From Burkholderiales bacterium (GTDB lineage: Bacteria > Pseudomonadota > Gammaproteobacteria > Burkholderiales > Eutrophovitaceae): 64,000 bases of DNA. A model generated the notes under the pieces. It saw nothing but the letters and a program-made list of their open reading frames with translations. It was not told where the DNA came from and did not search any database. Location of the stretch: assembly GCA_035560005.1 (NCBI GenBank), contig DATMAN010000071.1:1-64000 (forward strand), read 5' to 3'. Both the position numbers and the translations under genes were made by a program. Positions 19,541 to 29,896 of this stretch are shown here, in pieces. Within the stretch, counting starts at the first letter, position 1. Each line of letters starts with the position of its first letter.

Positions 19541-21705
19541 CAGCCGGCCTCCTGCGGCAGGGCCGCGCTGTGTTCCCTGCGCCGCCAGGCCCGCCAGCCG
19601 GGGATCAGCACCGCGAGCGCGATCAAGCCCACGAGAAGCAGCGGCCACAACACCGGCGCATTCCACCGCGCGCGCATGGCTTCGCGCAGTGCGGGATCGA
19701 CGCGGAGGTATTTCAGGCCGTTGTTGGCCATCTTGTTCGGCTTGCGGTTGTAGACCCAGCCGTGGGCGAGCGAGTAATCGGCGGGATGGAAACCGAACGC
19801 CCAGGGCGCGTCGAAGCGCAGGATCTCGATCATGCGGTCGATGATGGCCTGTCGCTGGGGGCCGTTTTCCATGTTGCGCATCTGCTCGAACAGCGCGTCG
19901 AATCGGGGATTGGAGTAGTTGGCTGCATTCTCTCCGCTGTTCTGCGCGCGCGATTGCGGCCCGTGAAAGAGAAAGAGGAAGTTTTCCGGATCCGGGTAAT
20001 CCGCGTTCCATCCCAGTAGAAACACCTGCGTGGTGCCCTTGCGCAGCTTTTCCTGGAAGCGGTTGAAGTCGGTATTGCGCACCACCAGCTGCAGGTTGAT
20101 CTTCTGGAACTGCTTGATGAGCCAGTCGGCCCGCGCCTTGCCTTCCGGACCCACCAAATAGGTGTCGAAGTTGATCACCAGCGGCCGACCGGTGGCGGAG
20201 TCGATGCCTTCGGGATAGCCGGCCTCGGCGAGCAGCCTCCTGGCGTGTTCCACCGGCTTGCGCCGCGGTCTGCCGTCCACCCAGTCGTAGACATGGCGGT
20301 TGATCCCCCTTTCACCCGATTGGTAGCCGAAGATTCCGGGTGGAATCGGCCCGTGCGCGGTTACGCCGCGGCCGTTGCGGAAGATCGACACGAACTCCTC
20401 GATGTCGAGCGCCACCGAAACGGCATGGCGCAGCTTTCGCGCCCGTTCGGAGGCGCCGCCGACAGTGGGGTCGAGCATGTTGAACCCGATGTAGATCGTC
20501 GAGGGCGAAACCGCGGTCTGCAGCCGGATGTTCCTCGCGCGCATCTGCTCGGTGAGCTGGACCTCGCCGCCCGGGCCGAACGCAATCGTCTGGTCGAAAC
20601 TGTCGGAACTGATGCCGGAAATGTCGTAATAGCCCTGCAGGAACTTGTTCCAGTAGGGGATGCTCTCCTTCTCCAGCGCGAACACGATCTTGTCGAGGAA
20701 CGGCATCGGTTTGCCGGCATCTTGGAGCAGGCCGGCTGCGACATCCTGCGCCTCCCCTTCCGAAGGATACGGCTCGCCGGAGAAGTTCGGGTTGCGCTCC
20801 ATGATCATGACCCGGTTCGGGTTGTTCATCGTGAGCATGAACGGGCCGCTGCCTACCGGATACCAGTCCAGGGAGAGATTCGCCGCCATTCCAGGCTGGC
20901 GATAGAAGCGCTCGGCCTCCGCGGGCACCGGCGCGAAGAACGGCATCGCGAGCCAGTAGAGGAACTGCGGGTACTTGCCGCGAATCCTGATCTCGTAGCG
21001 CCGGCGGTCGATCACCCGCACGCCTTCGATATCGAAGCGGTCGAGGTCCAGATAGGCGTCGCGCGGCACGTCAGCGGCGGCGCGCTGCAGCGCTTGCGCG
21101 TACTCTTTCAGCCCGACGATGTACTCGCTCATCAGGCCGAAGATCGGCGAGTGCAGCCAGGGATGAGCCAGGCGCTTGATCTGATAGACGTAGTCGCGTG
21201 CTTCGACTTCGCGCGTGCCTGTGAGAGAAAACTCCGGCAGGTCCCTGTAACGGGCGAGTGCTTCCCGGCTCAACCCGATATAGGCGGGACTGCCCTGCGC
21301 CGTCCTGGCGAACGCCGGATGGGGCTGATAGCGCATGCCGGGCTTGAGTTCGATCTCGTACAGCGTGTAGGCCACCTGCGCGGCAGGTGCACCGTCCGGC
21401 AGCCGGCGGCCGCTGGCGTCGAAGTATCGGGGTAGCGGCATGCGCGCGGCGCCGAGCGGGATCAGCTCGTAGGGTCGCCGCAGCCAGTGATATTGCAGCG
21501 GCGGCATATAGATCTGGGCCGTGAAGACCGCTTCGTTCTCCACGTAGGACTGCACCGGATCGAGATGCTTGGGACGCTCGGTGAAGGCGGAGTAAAGAAT
21601 GTTCTGACCACGCTGCTCCGCCGGATAGGGATGGTTCCACGGACCTCCGCAGCCCGCGCCCAGCAGCACCACCAGGCCGGCCGCGACGGTGTGTTTGAGC
21701 CCCAT
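19540..21705 (-). CDS. yejA: Extracellular peptide-binding lipoprotein (YejA type) with C-terminal membrane segment
   Basis: 721-residue family 5 solute-binding protein. The N-terminus is a lipoprotein signal with lipobox 'LLGAGC', so it should be lipid-anchored. The family core is visible in 'ILYSAFTERPKHLDPVQSY', 'RDYVYQIKRLAHPWLHSPIF' and the C-terminal 'LLGWNADYPDPENFLFLFHG'. Unusually, residues ~686-706 form a hydrophobic helix ('VLWPLLLVGLIALAVLIPGW') followed by Arg-rich residues, suggesting a second membrane tether. E. coli YejA is a soluble periplasmic protein of about 600 residues. It heads the yejA-B-E-F operon. Confidence 0.88.
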   Translation of the reverse strand: MGLKHTVAAGLVVLLGAGCGGPWNHPYPAEQRGQNILYSAFTERPKHLDPVQSYVENEAVFTAQIYMPPLQYHWLRRPYELIPLGAARMPLPRYFDASGRRLPDGAPAAQVAYTLYEIELKPGMRYQPHPAFARTAQGSPAYIGLSREALARYRDLPEFSLTGTREVEARDYVYQIKRLAHPWLHSPIFGLMSEYIVGLKEYAQALQRAAADVPRDAYLDLDRFDIEGVRVIDRRRYEIRIRGKYPQFLYWLAMPFFAPVPAEAERFYRQPGMAANLSLDWYPVGSGPFMLTMNNPNRVMIMERNPNFSGEPYPSEGEAQDVAAGLLQDAGKPMPFLDKIVFALEKESIPYWNKFLQGYYDISGISSDSFDQTIAFGPGGEVQLTEQMRARNIRLQTAVSPSTIYIGFNMLDPTVGGASERARKLRHAVSVALDIEEFVSIFRNGRGVTAHGPIPPGIFGYQSGERGINRHVYDWVDGRPRRKPVEHARRLLAEAGYPEGIDSATGRPLVINFDTYLVGPEGKARADWLIKQFQKINLQLVVRNTDFNRFQEKLRKGTTQVFLLGWNADYPDPENFLFLFHGPQSRAQNSGENAANYSNPRFDALFEQMRNMENGPQRQAIIDRMIEILRFDAPWAFGFHPADYSLAHGWVYNRKPNKMANNGLKYLRVDPALREAMRARWNAPVLWPLLLVGLIALAVLIPGWRAWRRREHSAALPQEAG

Positions 21706-21776
21706 GCGGATCAGTGTAGCGGAAACGCCGGTCGTGGCCTGCGCCCCGCTTGACCGGTCGGCCGTTGCTCGTTGGC

Positions 21777-21804
21777 TATAATCCGCGCTTTCTCAGCGAG
21801 GAGG
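21777..21804 (+). promoter_or_regulatory. fabI -10 box and ribosome binding site
   Basis: A perfect TATAAT at 21777-21782 is followed by CCGCGC and, 16 bases on, an AGGAGG at 21799-21804, four bases before the fabI ATG. TTGACC at 21750-21755 is too far (21 bases) for a good -35, so the upstream half of the promoter is uncertain. The transcript leader would be only about 20 bases. Confidence 0.55.
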
Positions 21805-21808
21805 CGAA

Positions 21809-22594
21809 ATGGGGTTCCTGGCCAACAAGAAGATCCTGATCACGGGGATGCTCAGCAATCGCTCGATCGCCTACGGAATTGCCAGGGCCGCGCATCGGGA
21901 AGGCGCGCAACTCGCCTTCAGCTATCAGGGAGAGAAGATCAGGGAGCGGGTCGTCGAGCTGGCCGCGGAGTTCGGCACCGATCTGGTGCTGCCCTGCGAC
22001 GTGGCGAGCGACGAGGAGATCGCGGCGCTGTTCGCTTCCCTGGGCCGGCGCTGGGACGGCCTGGACGGTCTGGTCCACTCGATCGCCTTCGCTCCGCGCG
22101 AAGCCTTGTCCGGTGACTACATCGACACGATCGCGCGCGAAGCCTTCCGCATCGCGCACGACGTCAGTTCCTACAGTTTGGGCGCTCTGGCGAAAGCTGC
22201 GCTGCCGATGATGAGCGCAGGCAACGGCGCATTGCTCACACTCACCTATCTCGGCGCGCAGCGTGCGTTCATCAACTACAACGTGATGGGCCTGGCCAAG
22301 GCCAGCCTCGAAGCCAACGTGCGTTATCTGGCGCAGAGCTTGGGCCCGCGCGGGATCCGGGTCAACGCCATCTCCGCCGGCCCGATCAAGACGCTCGCGG
22401 CCGCCGGCATCGGCAGCTTCGGCAAGTTGCTGTCGTTCAGCGAGAAACAATCGCCACTGCGGCGCAACGTCACGATTGACGAAGTAGGCAACGTCGCGGC
22501 GTTCCTGCTCTCCGATCTGGCGAGCGGCATCACCGGGGAGATCACCTTCGTGGACGCCGGGTTCAACATCACCGGCGTGGCGGCGGTGGAATAG
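21809..22594 (+). CDS. fabI: Enoyl-[acyl-carrier-protein] reductase (NADH)
   Basis: 261-residue reductase catalysing the last step of each fatty-acid elongation cycle. The FabI-specific N-terminus '[19 protein letters not shown]' and the active-site stretch '[20 protein letters not shown]' with Tyr-x6-Tyr-x6-Lys are intact. '[20 protein letters not shown]' is the substrate-binding loop, the triclosan and diazaborine target region in FabI enzymes. It converges on ppiD with a 50-base gap. A perfect -10 box and a strong Shine-Dalgarno site suggest high expression. Confidence 0.97.
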   Translation: MGFLANKKILITGMLSNRSIAYGIARAAHREGAQLAFSYQGEKIRERVVELAAEFGTDLVLPCDVASDEEIAALFASLGRRWDGLDGLVHSIAFAPREALSGDYIDTIAREAFRIAHDVSSYSLGALAKAALPMMSAGNGALLTLTYLGAQRAFINYNVMGLAKASLEANVRYLAQSLGPRGIRVNAISAGPIKTLAAAGIGSFGKLLSFSEKQSPLRRNVTIDEVGNVAAFLLSDLASGITGEITFVDAGFNITGVAAVE

Positions 22595-22644
22595 CACCGG
22601 GCGGGGCCGTCAGGCGCTGCGCTCGCCGGTCTCGCGGCTGGCGC

Positions 22645-24555
22645 TTACCGCGGGGGCGGTTGCAGCTTGGACTTGTCGATGCGGATCTTGGCGCCTTCGC
22701 GCATGCTGGCGACCAGCGCTGCGAACTGTTGCTGGGCGGCAAGCTGAGCGATCTGGTTACCCGCCGCCTTGATCTGGTCGGGATTCACGCTCTGCACGTC
22801 CTGCACCTTGCTGACCCTATAGATGACGAACCGGCCGTCGGAAGCGGCGACGCCCACATAAGCGGGCAGCTTGGACGCGTCCGCACCGAAGACCGCCCGC
22901 ATGCCTTCCGGATGCAGCCCCTGCGGGCGCTGCAAGGTCACGGTCACTGGCGCGGACCAGCGAACGTCGACCGGCTGCCCCTTCTGCAGCTTCTCGAGCA
23001 CGTCCCGCCCTTCTTTTTCGGCCCGTTCGGCCGCGCGCCGATCGCGCAGATGCTCCAGGATGTCCGCCTTCACCTGCTCGAACGGCAACGTGCTCTCGGG
23101 GGCGTGCTCCACGACCCGCGCGGAGACCAGCTGGTTGGACTGGACTTCGATCGCCTCGGTGTTGCGCCTGTTGGCGATCGATTCCTGGGAAAAGACCTGC
23201 TCCAGCAGCCGCGGATTGTTGAACAGCGCATTGGCGTTGGCTCCGGACTTGCCGATCCAATCCGTCTTCTGGATCGTGAGCTTGAACGCCTCGGCCACCG
23301 GCTGCAGGCTCTCGTACTGCTCGTAGACCATGTCGCCGAAGCGTTGTGCGGCCTCGGTGAACGCGCGTTGCATGCGTTCCTTGCGCACCTCCTCGAGCAG
23401 TTGCGCCCTGACCTTGTCGAACGGCGTGGTCACCGTAGGCTTGACGCCGTCCAGGCGGATGATGTGGTAGCCGTACTGGGTCTCTACCGGACCGCGGATC
23501 TCGCCCGGCTTCATGCTGAACACGGCGTCGTCGAAGGGCTTGACCATGAATCCGCGTTCGAATTCGCCGAGCGCTCCACCCTGTTCGGCGGAGCCCGGGT
23601 CCTGGGAAAACTTGCGGGCGAGTTCGGCAAAGCGCGAGGGCGACGCCCGCAGCTGGCTCAACACGTCCTCGGCCTGCGCCCGGGCTTTTGCCTTCTCCTC
23701 CTCGGTCGCGCTGCTCCCGGCCGCGAACAGGATGTGGCTTGCGCTGCGCTTCTCCGGCGTCTGGAACTGGCTCAGTCTGCTCTGATAGGCTTGGTGCAGC
23801 TCCTCTTCCGACACCGTCACGCTCCGGGCCGCCGCTTCCGGGGTGAGCACGACGTATTCCAGCTTGACCCGCTCGGGCACGCGAAACTCGGCGCTGTGCT
23901 CTTCGTAGTACTTCTTCGCCTCCGCCTCGGTGACCTTCGCCTGATCGCGATACCGGCTCGGCTCGAACAGCGCCTGGCTGACCTCGCGTTGCTGCTCGCG
24001 CAGTCGCACCAAGTACTCGACCACCGCATCGGGAACGAACGCCGTCCCGGCATAGACCGATTGCAGACGGGACAAAAGCACGTCCTGGCGCAGCTGATTC
24101 TCGAACATGAGTGGCGTCATTCCCTGCGCGCGCAACAGCCGCTGATAGCGCTCCGGCGAGAATTTCCCGTTCTCGTCCCGGAACGCTTCGATGCCGGCGA
24201 TGATCGTCTGCAGCTCGGTGTCCGAGACCGCCATGCCCGCGCCGGCGGCTTGCGCCAGCATCACCCGGCGCTGAATCAGATCTTCGAGCACCGCTTCCTT
24301 GAATTCGGGGCTGTCGAGCTGTGCGGCGAGCTGGGGATTCTCGCGCACCGCGTCTCTCATGCGGTCCTGTGCCTGGCGTAAGGCCATGCCGAACTCCTGT
24401 TCGGAGATGCGGGTCTTTCCGACGCTGGCGATCCCGCTTCCCGCGCTGCTGTCGCGGAAGTAGAAATCGATCCCGAAGAAGGCGAACGGAGGAATGATGA
24501 GGACGCACAGCACGACCATGATCAGGCGCTTGTGCTTGGATACCAGTTCGAACAT
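22645..24555 (-). CDS. ppiD: Membrane-anchored periplasmic peptidyl-prolyl isomerase/chaperone
   Basis: 636-residue PpiD. One N-terminal membrane anchor ('LIMVVLCVLIIPPFAFFGID') leaves the rest in the periplasm, where it helps proteins leaving the Sec translocon. An N-terminal SurA-like chaperone region follows, then a parvulin domain at about 265-365 ('ASHILFAAGSSATEEEKA', 'FAELARKFSQDPGSAEQGG', 'QYGYHIIRLDG'). It lies downstream of hupB and two tRNAs, as in many proteobacteria. The terminator at 24621-24647 separates it from the tRNA transcript, so it probably has its own promoter in 24556-24620. Confidence 0.92.
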   Translation of the reverse strand: MFELVSKHKRLIMVVLCVLIIPPFAFFGIDFYFRDSSAGSGIASVGKTRISEQEFGMALRQAQDRMRDAVRENPQLAAQLDSPEFKEAVLEDLIQRRVMLAQAAGAGMAVSDTELQTIIAGIEAFRDENGKFSPERYQRLLRAQGMTPLMFENQLRQDVLLSRLQSVYAGTAFVPDAVVEYLVRLREQQREVSQALFEPSRYRDQAKVTEAEAKKYYEEHSAEFRVPERVKLEYVVLTPEAAARSVTVSEEELHQAYQSRLSQFQTPEKRSASHILFAAGSSATEEEKAKARAQAEDVLSQLRASPSRFAELARKFSQDPGSAEQGGALGEFERGFMVKPFDDAVFSMKPGEIRGPVETQYGYHIIRLDGVKPTVTTPFDKVRAQLLEEVRKERMQRAFTEAAQRFGDMVYEQYESLQPVAEAFKLTIQKTDWIGKSGANANALFNNPRLLEQVFSQESIANRRNTEAIEVQSNQLVSARVVEHAPESTLPFEQVKADILEHLRDRRAAERAEKEGRDVLEKLQKGQPVDVRWSAPVTVTLQRPQGLHPEGMRAVFGADASKLPAYVGVAASDGRFVIYRVSKVQDVQSVNPDQIKAAGNQIAQLAAQQQFAALVASMREGAKIRIDKSKLQPPPR

Positions 24556-24620
24556 GGCTGGATTCGCTCAAGTCTGCGGCCGCCGTGCGGGCGCGCAGCG
24601 ATAACAAAACTCGTGCAAAC

Positions 24621-24647
24621 AAAAAAGGCGAACTCTCGTTCGCCTTT
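24621..24647 (-). terminator. Rho-independent terminator after tRNA-Val/tRNA-Asp
   Basis: AAAGGCGAAC (24624-24633) and GTTCGCCTTT (24638-24647) pair perfectly around a TCTC loop. On the minus strand the stem is followed by an unbroken T-run (A-run at 24621-24626 on plus). It starts eight bases after the tRNA-Asp CCA end. Confidence 0.88.
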
Positions 24648-24655
24648 CGTGGGTC

Positions 24656-24732
24656 TGGCGGAGTGGACGGGACTCGAACCCGCGACCCCCGGCGTGACAG
24701 GCCGGTATTCTAACCGACTGAACTACCACTCC
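24656..24732 (-). tRNA. tRNA-Asp (anticodon GTC)
   Basis: 77-base cloverleaf on the minus strand: acceptor GGAGTGG/CCACTCC, anticodon loop CTGTCAC with GTC, T-loop GGTTCGAGTCC, encoded CCA. It is transcribed with tRNA-Val 14 bases upstream and followed by an intrinsic terminator. Confidence 0.96.
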
Positions 24733-24746
24733 CGAAAACCGATATC

Positions 24747-24822
24747 TGGTGGGTGCTGAGAGGTTCGAACTCCCGACATTCGCCTTGTAAGGGCGACGCT
24801 CTACCAACTGAGCTAAGCACCC
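24747..24822 (-). tRNA. tRNA-Val (anticodon TAC)
   Basis: 76-base cloverleaf on the minus strand: acceptor GGGTGCT/AGCACCC, anticodon loop CTTACAA with TAC, T-loop AGTTCGAACCT, encoded CCA. With tRNA-Val(CAC) at 3673 the window holds two valine isoacceptors. It probably shares a transcript with hupB, 88 bases upstream, or has its own promoter in that gap. Confidence 0.96.
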
Positions 24823-24910
24823 GCCGCTCCCCGAGGAGCAGCAATCGGCTGCTTCAGTGTAGCTGGCGTCCCTTGCCGAACCGCTCGCTGCCCCCGAGAC
24901 GGAAAGCGCA

Positions 24911-25183
24911 TCAGTTTACTGCATCCTTCAGCGCTTTTCCAGGTCGGAACTTGGGGACCTTGGCTGCCTTTATCTTGATGACGGCGCCGGTGCGCGGATT
25001 GCGACCGCTGCGCGCGGCGCGTTTGCCGACATAGAACGTGCCGAAACCGACCAACGTGACCATGCCGCCTTTTCGCAATGTGTTCCGGATGGCGGCCACT
25101 GCGCTGTCGAGTGCACGCTCCGCAGCCGCCTTTGAGATATCGGCCGATTTGGCGATCGACTCGATGAGTTCGAGCTTGTTCAC
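24911..25183 (-). CDS. hupB: DNA-binding protein HU
   Basis: 90-residue histone-like nucleoid protein that binds and bends DNA as a dimer. The N-terminal helices '[20 protein letters not shown]' and the DNA-binding arm '[20 protein letters not shown]' are typical. The start codon is GTG (25181-25183) behind an A/G-rich ribosome site. It lies downstream of lon, separated by the lon terminator, and has its own consensus-like promoter. Confidence 0.96.
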   Translation of the reverse strand: MNKLELIESIAKSADISKAAAERALDSAVAAIRNTLRKGGMVTLVGFGTFYVGKRAARSGRNPRTGAVIKIKAAKVPKFRPGKALKDAVN

Positions 25184-25281
25184 GAACTTTCCCCTTTCTT
25201 TGTTTATGGATGGAGGACTTGCGGATGCGATTGCGGGAGCGGCGCTTGTGATCGTGGTTATAGGTGCGCGACCCGTGCGAC

Positions 25282-25311
25282 TTTATAACAAGGCAAAAAT
25301 TCCGGTGTCAA
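25282..25311 (-). promoter_or_regulatory. Strong sigma70 promoter of hupB
   Basis: On the minus strand a perfect TTGACA (25306-25311), an 18-base spacer and TATAAA (25282-25287), pointing at hupB about 95 bases downstream. A perfect -35 and a five-of-six -10 suit an abundant nucleoid protein. Confidence 0.8.
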
Positions 25312-25331
25312 GACGAGGTCCTGAAACAAGA

Positions 25332-25357
25332 AAGGCGGTCGGGAAGCCCGCCGCCTT
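25332..25357 (-). terminator. Rho-independent terminator after lon
   Basis: AAGGCGG (25332-25338) pairs with CCGCCTT (25351-25357), with an inner CGGG/CCCG extension around a short loop. On the minus strand it is followed by a T-rich TCTTGTTTC stretch. It begins 18 bases after the lon stop codon and precedes the hupB promoter. Confidence 0.8.
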
Positions 25358-25374
25358 CTGCCGACGCCGTGCTC

Positions 25375-27789
25375 TCAGTGCTTGATCGCGCGGGTCGTCG
25401 CCGGCGTCGTCTCGATGGGCGGAATCGCCACCGGCTCGGTCTTCTCCGGCAGCGGCTCGGGTTGACGCTCGAGGGAAAGCTCGAGCACCTGGTCGATCCA
25501 CTTCACCGGGTGGATGTCCAGGCGGTTCTTGATGTTGTCCGGGATCTCCGCCAGGTCCTTGACGTTCTCCTCCGGGATCAGCACGGTCTTGATGCCGCCG
25601 CGGTGCGCTGCCAGCAGCTTCTCCTTCAGCCCGCCGATCGCCAGCACCTCACCGCGCAACGTGATCTCGCCCGTCATCGCGACGTCGGCACGCACGGGTA
25701 TCCCCGTCAGGGCGGATACCAGTGCGGTGGTCATCGCAATACCGGCCGAGGGTCCGTCCTTGGGCGTGGCGCCCTCGGGCACGTGAACGTGGATGTCGCT
25801 CTTCTCGAAGCAGTCGTCCTTGATGCCCAGCCTCGCGGCCCGGGCCCGCACGACCGAGCGCGCCGCTTCCACCGACTCCTTCATGACGTCGCCCAATGAG
25901 CCGGTGCGGTGGATGTTGCCCTTGCCCGGCATGACGACCGCCTCGATCGTGAGCAGCTCGCCGCCGACCTCGGTCCATGCCAGTCCCGTGACCTGGCCGA
26001 CCTGGTTGGTCTTCTCCGCGATCCCGTAGGTATAGCGCCGGACCCCCAGATACTTGTCCAGATTGCGCGCGGTGACCACGACCTTCTCGTCGCGCTTCTT
26101 CATCAGCAGCGCCTTGACGACCTTGCGGCAGATCTTGGAGATCTCGCGTTCCAGTCCGCGCACCCCGGCTTCACGGGTGTAATAGCGGATGATGTCGCGA
26201 ATCGCGCTCTCCGAAATCGAAAGCTCGTTCTGCTTCAGCCCGTTGTTCTTCATCTGCTTGGGCAGCAGGTAGCGCACGGCGATGTTGACCTTCTCGTCCT
26301 CGGTGTATCCGGACAGGCGGATCACTTCCATGCGGTCGAGCAGAGGCGCAGGGATGTTCATCGTGTTCGCGGTGGCCACGAACATCACGTCGGACAGATC
26401 GTATTCGACCTCGACGTAGTGATCGACGAACTTGTCGTTCTGCTCGGGATCGAGCACTTCCAGCAGCGCCGAAGCCGGATCGCCGCGGAAGTCCATCCCC
26501 ATCTTGTCGACTTCGTCGAACAGGAACAGCGGGTTGCGCACGCCGACCTTGATCATGTTCTGCAGGATCTTGCCCGGCATCGAGCCGATGTAGGTGCGTC
26601 GGTGGCCGCGGATTTCCGCCTCGTCGCGCACGCCGCCGAGCGACATGCGCACGAACTTGCGATTCGTGGCGCGCGCGATCGACTGGCCGAGCGAGGTCTT
26701 GCCCACCCCCGGCGGACCGACGAGACACAGGATCGGCGCCTTCACCTTGTCGACGCGCTGCTGCACGGCCAGGTACTCGACGATGCGCTCCTTGACCTTT
26801 TCCAGTCCGTAATGATCGGCATCGAGGATCTCCTGCGCCCTGCCCAGATCGGTACTGATCTTGCTTCGCTTCTTCCAGGGCAGACTGATCAGGGTCTCCA
26901 CGTAGTTGCGCACCACGGTGGCTTCCGCGGACATCGGCGACATCAGGCGCAGCTTCTTCAATTCGGCTTCGGCTTTCTGGCGTGCCTCCTTCGGCATGTG
27001 CGCGGCCTTGATGCGCTTTTCCATTTCGTCGAGGTCCGCGCCCTCCTCCAGGTCGCCCAGTTCCTTCTGGATCGCCTTGACCTGCTCGTTGAGGTAGTAC
27101 TCGCGCTGACTCTTCTCCATCTGGCGCTTGACGCGCCCGCGGATCCGTCGCTCGACCTGAAGGATGTCGAGCTCCGCTTCCAGCAGCGAAAGCAGGTGCT
27201 CGAGGCGCTTCTTGATGTCAGCCATTTCCAGCACGGCCTGCTTTTGCTCCAATTTCAGCGGCAGATGCGCGGCTACGGTGTCGGCCAGACGCCCCGGTTC
27301 GTCGATCCCGGAAAGCGAGGTCAGTATCTCCGGCGGGATCTTCTTGTTCAGCTTCACGTACTGGTCGAACTGCGAGAGCATCGCGCGCCGCATCGCCTCG
27401 ACTTCGGTGGATTCCACCGCTTCGACCGGCACGATGCCGGCATCGGCCGAGAAGTGCGTGCGCTCGTCGTGCACCTGCGCGATACGCGCGCGCTGCACCC
27501 CCTCCACCAGCACCTTCACGGTGCCGTCCGGAAGCTTGAGCATCTGCAGGATGTTGGCCACGCTGCCGATACCGTAGAGATCATCGGCGGAGGGCTCGTC
27601 CTTCGCGGCGGATTTCTGCGCGACCAGCAGAATGTGCTTGCCGGCCTCCATGGCCAATTCCAGCGCCTTGATCGACTTCGGGCGCCCGACGAACAGCGGG
27701 ATCACCATGTGCGGAAAGACGACCACGTCGCGCAAAGGCAGCAACGGGTAGTTGACCGCGTTTTCAATGCTATGGACTGTTTCAGTCAT
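25375..27789 (-). CDS. lon: ATP-dependent protease La
   Basis: 804-residue Lon protease that degrades misfolded and regulatory proteins in the cytoplasm. The N-terminal substrate domain begins '[20 protein letters not shown]'. The AAA+ module has Walker A '[13 protein letters not shown]' and '[12 protein letters not shown]'. The proteolytic dyad is Ser in '[15 protein letters not shown]' and Lys in '[14 protein letters not shown]'. Length matches the family (about 780-810). It follows clpX on the same strand after 80 bases. A Pro/Glu-rich tail of about 25 residues is slightly longer than usual. Confidence 0.97.
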   Translation of the reverse strand: MTETVHSIENAVNYPLLPLRDVVVFPHMVIPLFVGRPKSIKALELAMEAGKHILLVAQKSAAKDEPSADDLYGIGSVANILQMLKLPDGTVKVLVEGVQRARIAQVHDERTHFSADAGIVPVEAVESTEVEAMRRAMLSQFDQYVKLNKKIPPEILTSLSGIDEPGRLADTVAAHLPLKLEQKQAVLEMADIKKRLEHLLSLLEAELDILQVERRIRGRVKRQMEKSQREYYLNEQVKAIQKELGDLEEGADLDEMEKRIKAAHMPKEARQKAEAELKKLRLMSPMSAEATVVRNYVETLISLPWKKRSKISTDLGRAQEILDADHYGLEKVKERIVEYLAVQQRVDKVKAPILCLVGPPGVGKTSLGQSIARATNRKFVRMSLGGVRDEAEIRGHRRTYIGSMPGKILQNMIKVGVRNPLFLFDEVDKMGMDFRGDPASALLEVLDPEQNDKFVDHYVEVEYDLSDVMFVATANTMNIPAPLLDRMEVIRLSGYTEDEKVNIAVRYLLPKQMKNNGLKQNELSISESAIRDIIRYYTREAGVRGLEREISKICRKVVKALLMKKRDEKVVVTARNLDKYLGVRRYTYGIAEKTNQVGQVTGLAWTEVGGELLTIEAVVMPGKGNIHRTGSLGDVMKESVEAARSVVRARAARLGIKDDCFEKSDIHVHVPEGATPKDGPSAGIAMTTALVSALTGIPVRADVAMTGEITLRGEVLAIGGLKEKLLAAHRGGIKTVLIPEENVKDLAEIPDNIKNRLDIHPVKWIDQVLELSLERQPEPLPEKTEPVAIPPIETTPATTRAIKH

Positions 27790-27869
27790 TCGGCACCTGA
27801 GCGTTGCGAATCAGACTTCGGTTCGGGATCGCGCCGCGCAGCGTCTTTTGCACGGCCCCGGCGGACTCA

Positions 27870-29135
27870 TCAGGCGGAGCCCGCGACCTTCGGCTGATCC
27901 GAGTAAATGAGAATCGGTTTGGCGTCGCCGTCGATCATGCCGTCGTCGATGACGACCTTCTCCACGTTCGCCATCGACGGCAGGTCGTACATGATGTCGA
28001 GCAGCACGTGTTCCATGATCGAACGCAACCCCCGGGCGCCGGTGCGGCGGGCGAGCGCCTTCCTCGCCACCGCCCTCAACGCTTCGGGGCGCACCTCGAG
28101 CTGCACGCCCTCCATGGCGAACATCTTCTGATACTGCTTGAGCAGCGCGTTTTTCGGCTCCGTCAGAATTTGGATCAGCGCCGACTCGTCGAGTTCGTCC
28201 AGCGTAGCGACTACCGGCAGGCGGCCGACGAACTCCGGGATCAGGCCGTACTTGATGAGGTCTTCCGGCTCGACTTCCTTCAGGACTTCGCCGATGTCCT
28301 TGCGGCTGTCCTTGCCGCGGACCTCGGCGCCGAAGCCGATCCCGCTCTTGTCCGAGCGCTGCCGGATCACCTTGTCCAGGCCGTCGAACGCACCCCCGCA
28401 CACGAACAGGATGTTGGTGGTATCGACCTGCACGAACTCCTGATTGGGATGCTTGCGCCCGCCCTGCGGGGGGACGGAGGCGATGGTGCCCTCGATCAGC
28501 TTGAGCAGCGCCTGCTGCACGCCTTCCCCGGAGACGTCGCGCGTGATCGAGGGGTTGTCGGACTTGCGGGAGATCTTGTCGATCTCGTCGATGTAAACGA
28601 TCCCGCGCTGCGCCTTCTCGACGTCGTAGTCGCATTTCTGCAGCAGCTTCTGGATGATGTTCTCGACGTCCTCTCCGACGTAGCCCGCTTCGGTCAGCGT
28701 GGTCGCGTCGGCCATCACGAAGGGCACGTTCAGCAGCCGCGCCAGAGTCTGCGCCAGCAAAGTCTTCCCGGACCCGGTCGGTCCGATCAGCAGGATGTTC
28801 GACTTGGCCAGCTCGACATCGTCCTTCTTCTGGACGGTCTTGAGCCGCTTGTAGTGGTTGTAGACCGCGACCGAAAGAATCTTCTTGGCGGTGTCCTGGC
28901 CGATCACGTACTGATCGAGAATCGCGCGGATCTCATGCGGCACCGGCAGGTCGGACTTCGCGCCCTTGCCCGGCGCTTCGGCGTGGCTTTCTTCGCGGAT
29001 GATGTCGTTGCACAGCTCGATGCATTCGTCGCAAATGAACACCGAGGGACCGGCGATCAGCTTGCGCACCTCATGCTGGCTCTTGCCGCAGAAGGAGCAG
29101 TAGAGAAGCTTCTCGCCGCCGGGTTTATCTGACAT
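27870..29135 (-). CDS. clpX: ClpXP protease unfoldase subunit ClpX
   Basis: 421-residue AAA+ unfoldase that feeds substrates to ClpP. The N-terminal C4 zinc module is '[15 protein letters not shown]' plus '[10 protein letters not shown]'. Walker A is '[15 protein letters not shown]', Walker B lies in '[14 protein letters not shown]', the pore loop is 'GYVGED' and the ClpP-docking IGF loop is 'SGIGFGAEV'. All functional elements are intact. It lies 119 bases downstream of clpP on the same strand. Confidence 0.97.
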   Translation of the reverse strand: MSDKPGGEKLLYCSFCGKSQHEVRKLIAGPSVFICDECIELCNDIIREESHAEAPGKGAKSDLPVPHEIRAILDQYVIGQDTAKKILSVAVYNHYKRLKTVQKKDDVELAKSNILLIGPTGSGKTLLAQTLARLLNVPFVMADATTLTEAGYVGEDVENIIQKLLQKCDYDVEKAQRGIVYIDEIDKISRKSDNPSITRDVSGEGVQQALLKLIEGTIASVPPQGGRKHPNQEFVQVDTTNILFVCGGAFDGLDKVIRQRSDKSGIGFGAEVRGKDSRKDIGEVLKEVEPEDLIKYGLIPEFVGRLPVVATLDELDESALIQILTEPKNALLKQYQKMFAMEGVQLEVRPEALRAVARKALARRTGARGLRSIMEHVLLDIMYDLPSMANVEKVVIDDGMIDGDAKPILIYSDQPKVAGSA

Positions 29136-29254
29136 ACGCGCCTTTCGCCTTGCGTGCCAAGAGAACTAGGACACCGGGACGGCCACAAGTTCCGCCCCGG
29201 TCCGGCCCATGCCGCCGGCCCCATCCCGAGCCGTCCGCAAGGCTTTCGGGATTC

Positions 29255-29896
29255 TCAAGCCGGCACGCCGGTCTCGGTACGGCTGACCAGAACCCTGTCC
29301 ACCAGCCCGTACTTTACCGACTCTTCCGCGCTGAGGAAATTGTCCCGGTCCGTATCGCGCTCGATGGTCTTGACGTCCTGCCCGGTATGCTTGGCCATCA
29401 GCTCGTTGAGCCGCGCGCGCAGGTAGAGAATTTCCCGCGCGTGAATCTCGACATCCGAAGCCTGTCCCTGAAAAGCGCCCATCGGCTGGTGAATCATGAT
29501 CCGCGAGTTGGGCAGGGCGAAGCGCTTGCCCTTGGAGCCCGCCGCAAGCAGGAACGCCCCCATGCTGGCCGCCTGGCCGATGCACAGGGTGCTCACGTCG
29601 GGCTTGATGAACTGCATGGTGTCGTAGATCGCCATGCCGGCCGACACCGATCCGCCCGGCGAGTTGATGTAGAACGAAATGTCCTTCTCCGGATTCTCCG
29701 ACTCGAGAAACAGCAGCTGCGCCACGATCAGGTTCGCCGTCATTTCGGTCACGGGACCCACGAGAAAGACCACGCGCTCTTTCAGCAGCCGGGAGTAGAT
29801 GTCGTAGGCGCGTTCGCCCCGCCCGCTTTGCTCGATCACCATCGGGATGAGGCCCAATCCGCGGGGCTCCCAGCCCAGATCCTGATACCTGCTCAT
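29255..29896 (-). CDS. clpP: ATP-dependent Clp protease proteolytic subunit
   Basis: 213-residue serine peptidase that forms the ClpP chamber. The catalytic Ser is in '[14 protein letters not shown]', His in '[14 protein letters not shown]' and Asp in '[12 protein letters not shown]'. The N-terminus '[20 protein letters not shown]' is standard. Its ATG overlaps the trigger factor stop by four bases (ATGA), tighter than the wide spacing seen in E. coli, so chaperone and protease synthesis are coupled. Confidence 0.97.
   Translation of the reverse strand: MSRYQDLGWEPRGLGLIPMVIEQSGRGERAYDIYSRLLKERVVFLVGPVTEMTANLIVAQLLFLESENPEKDISFYINSPGGSVSAGMAIYDTMQFIKPDVSTLCIGQAASMGAFLLAAGSKGKRFALPNSRIMIHQPMGAFQGQASDVEIHAREILYLRARLNELMAKHTGQDVKTIERDTDRDNFLSAEESVKYGLVDRVLVSRTETGVPA

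Noticed and set aside
25909-27897. Long plus-strand open frame (over 600 codons) opposite lon
   Set aside because: It is the antisense shadow of a conserved gene, His/Arg/Asp-rich and without any domain.
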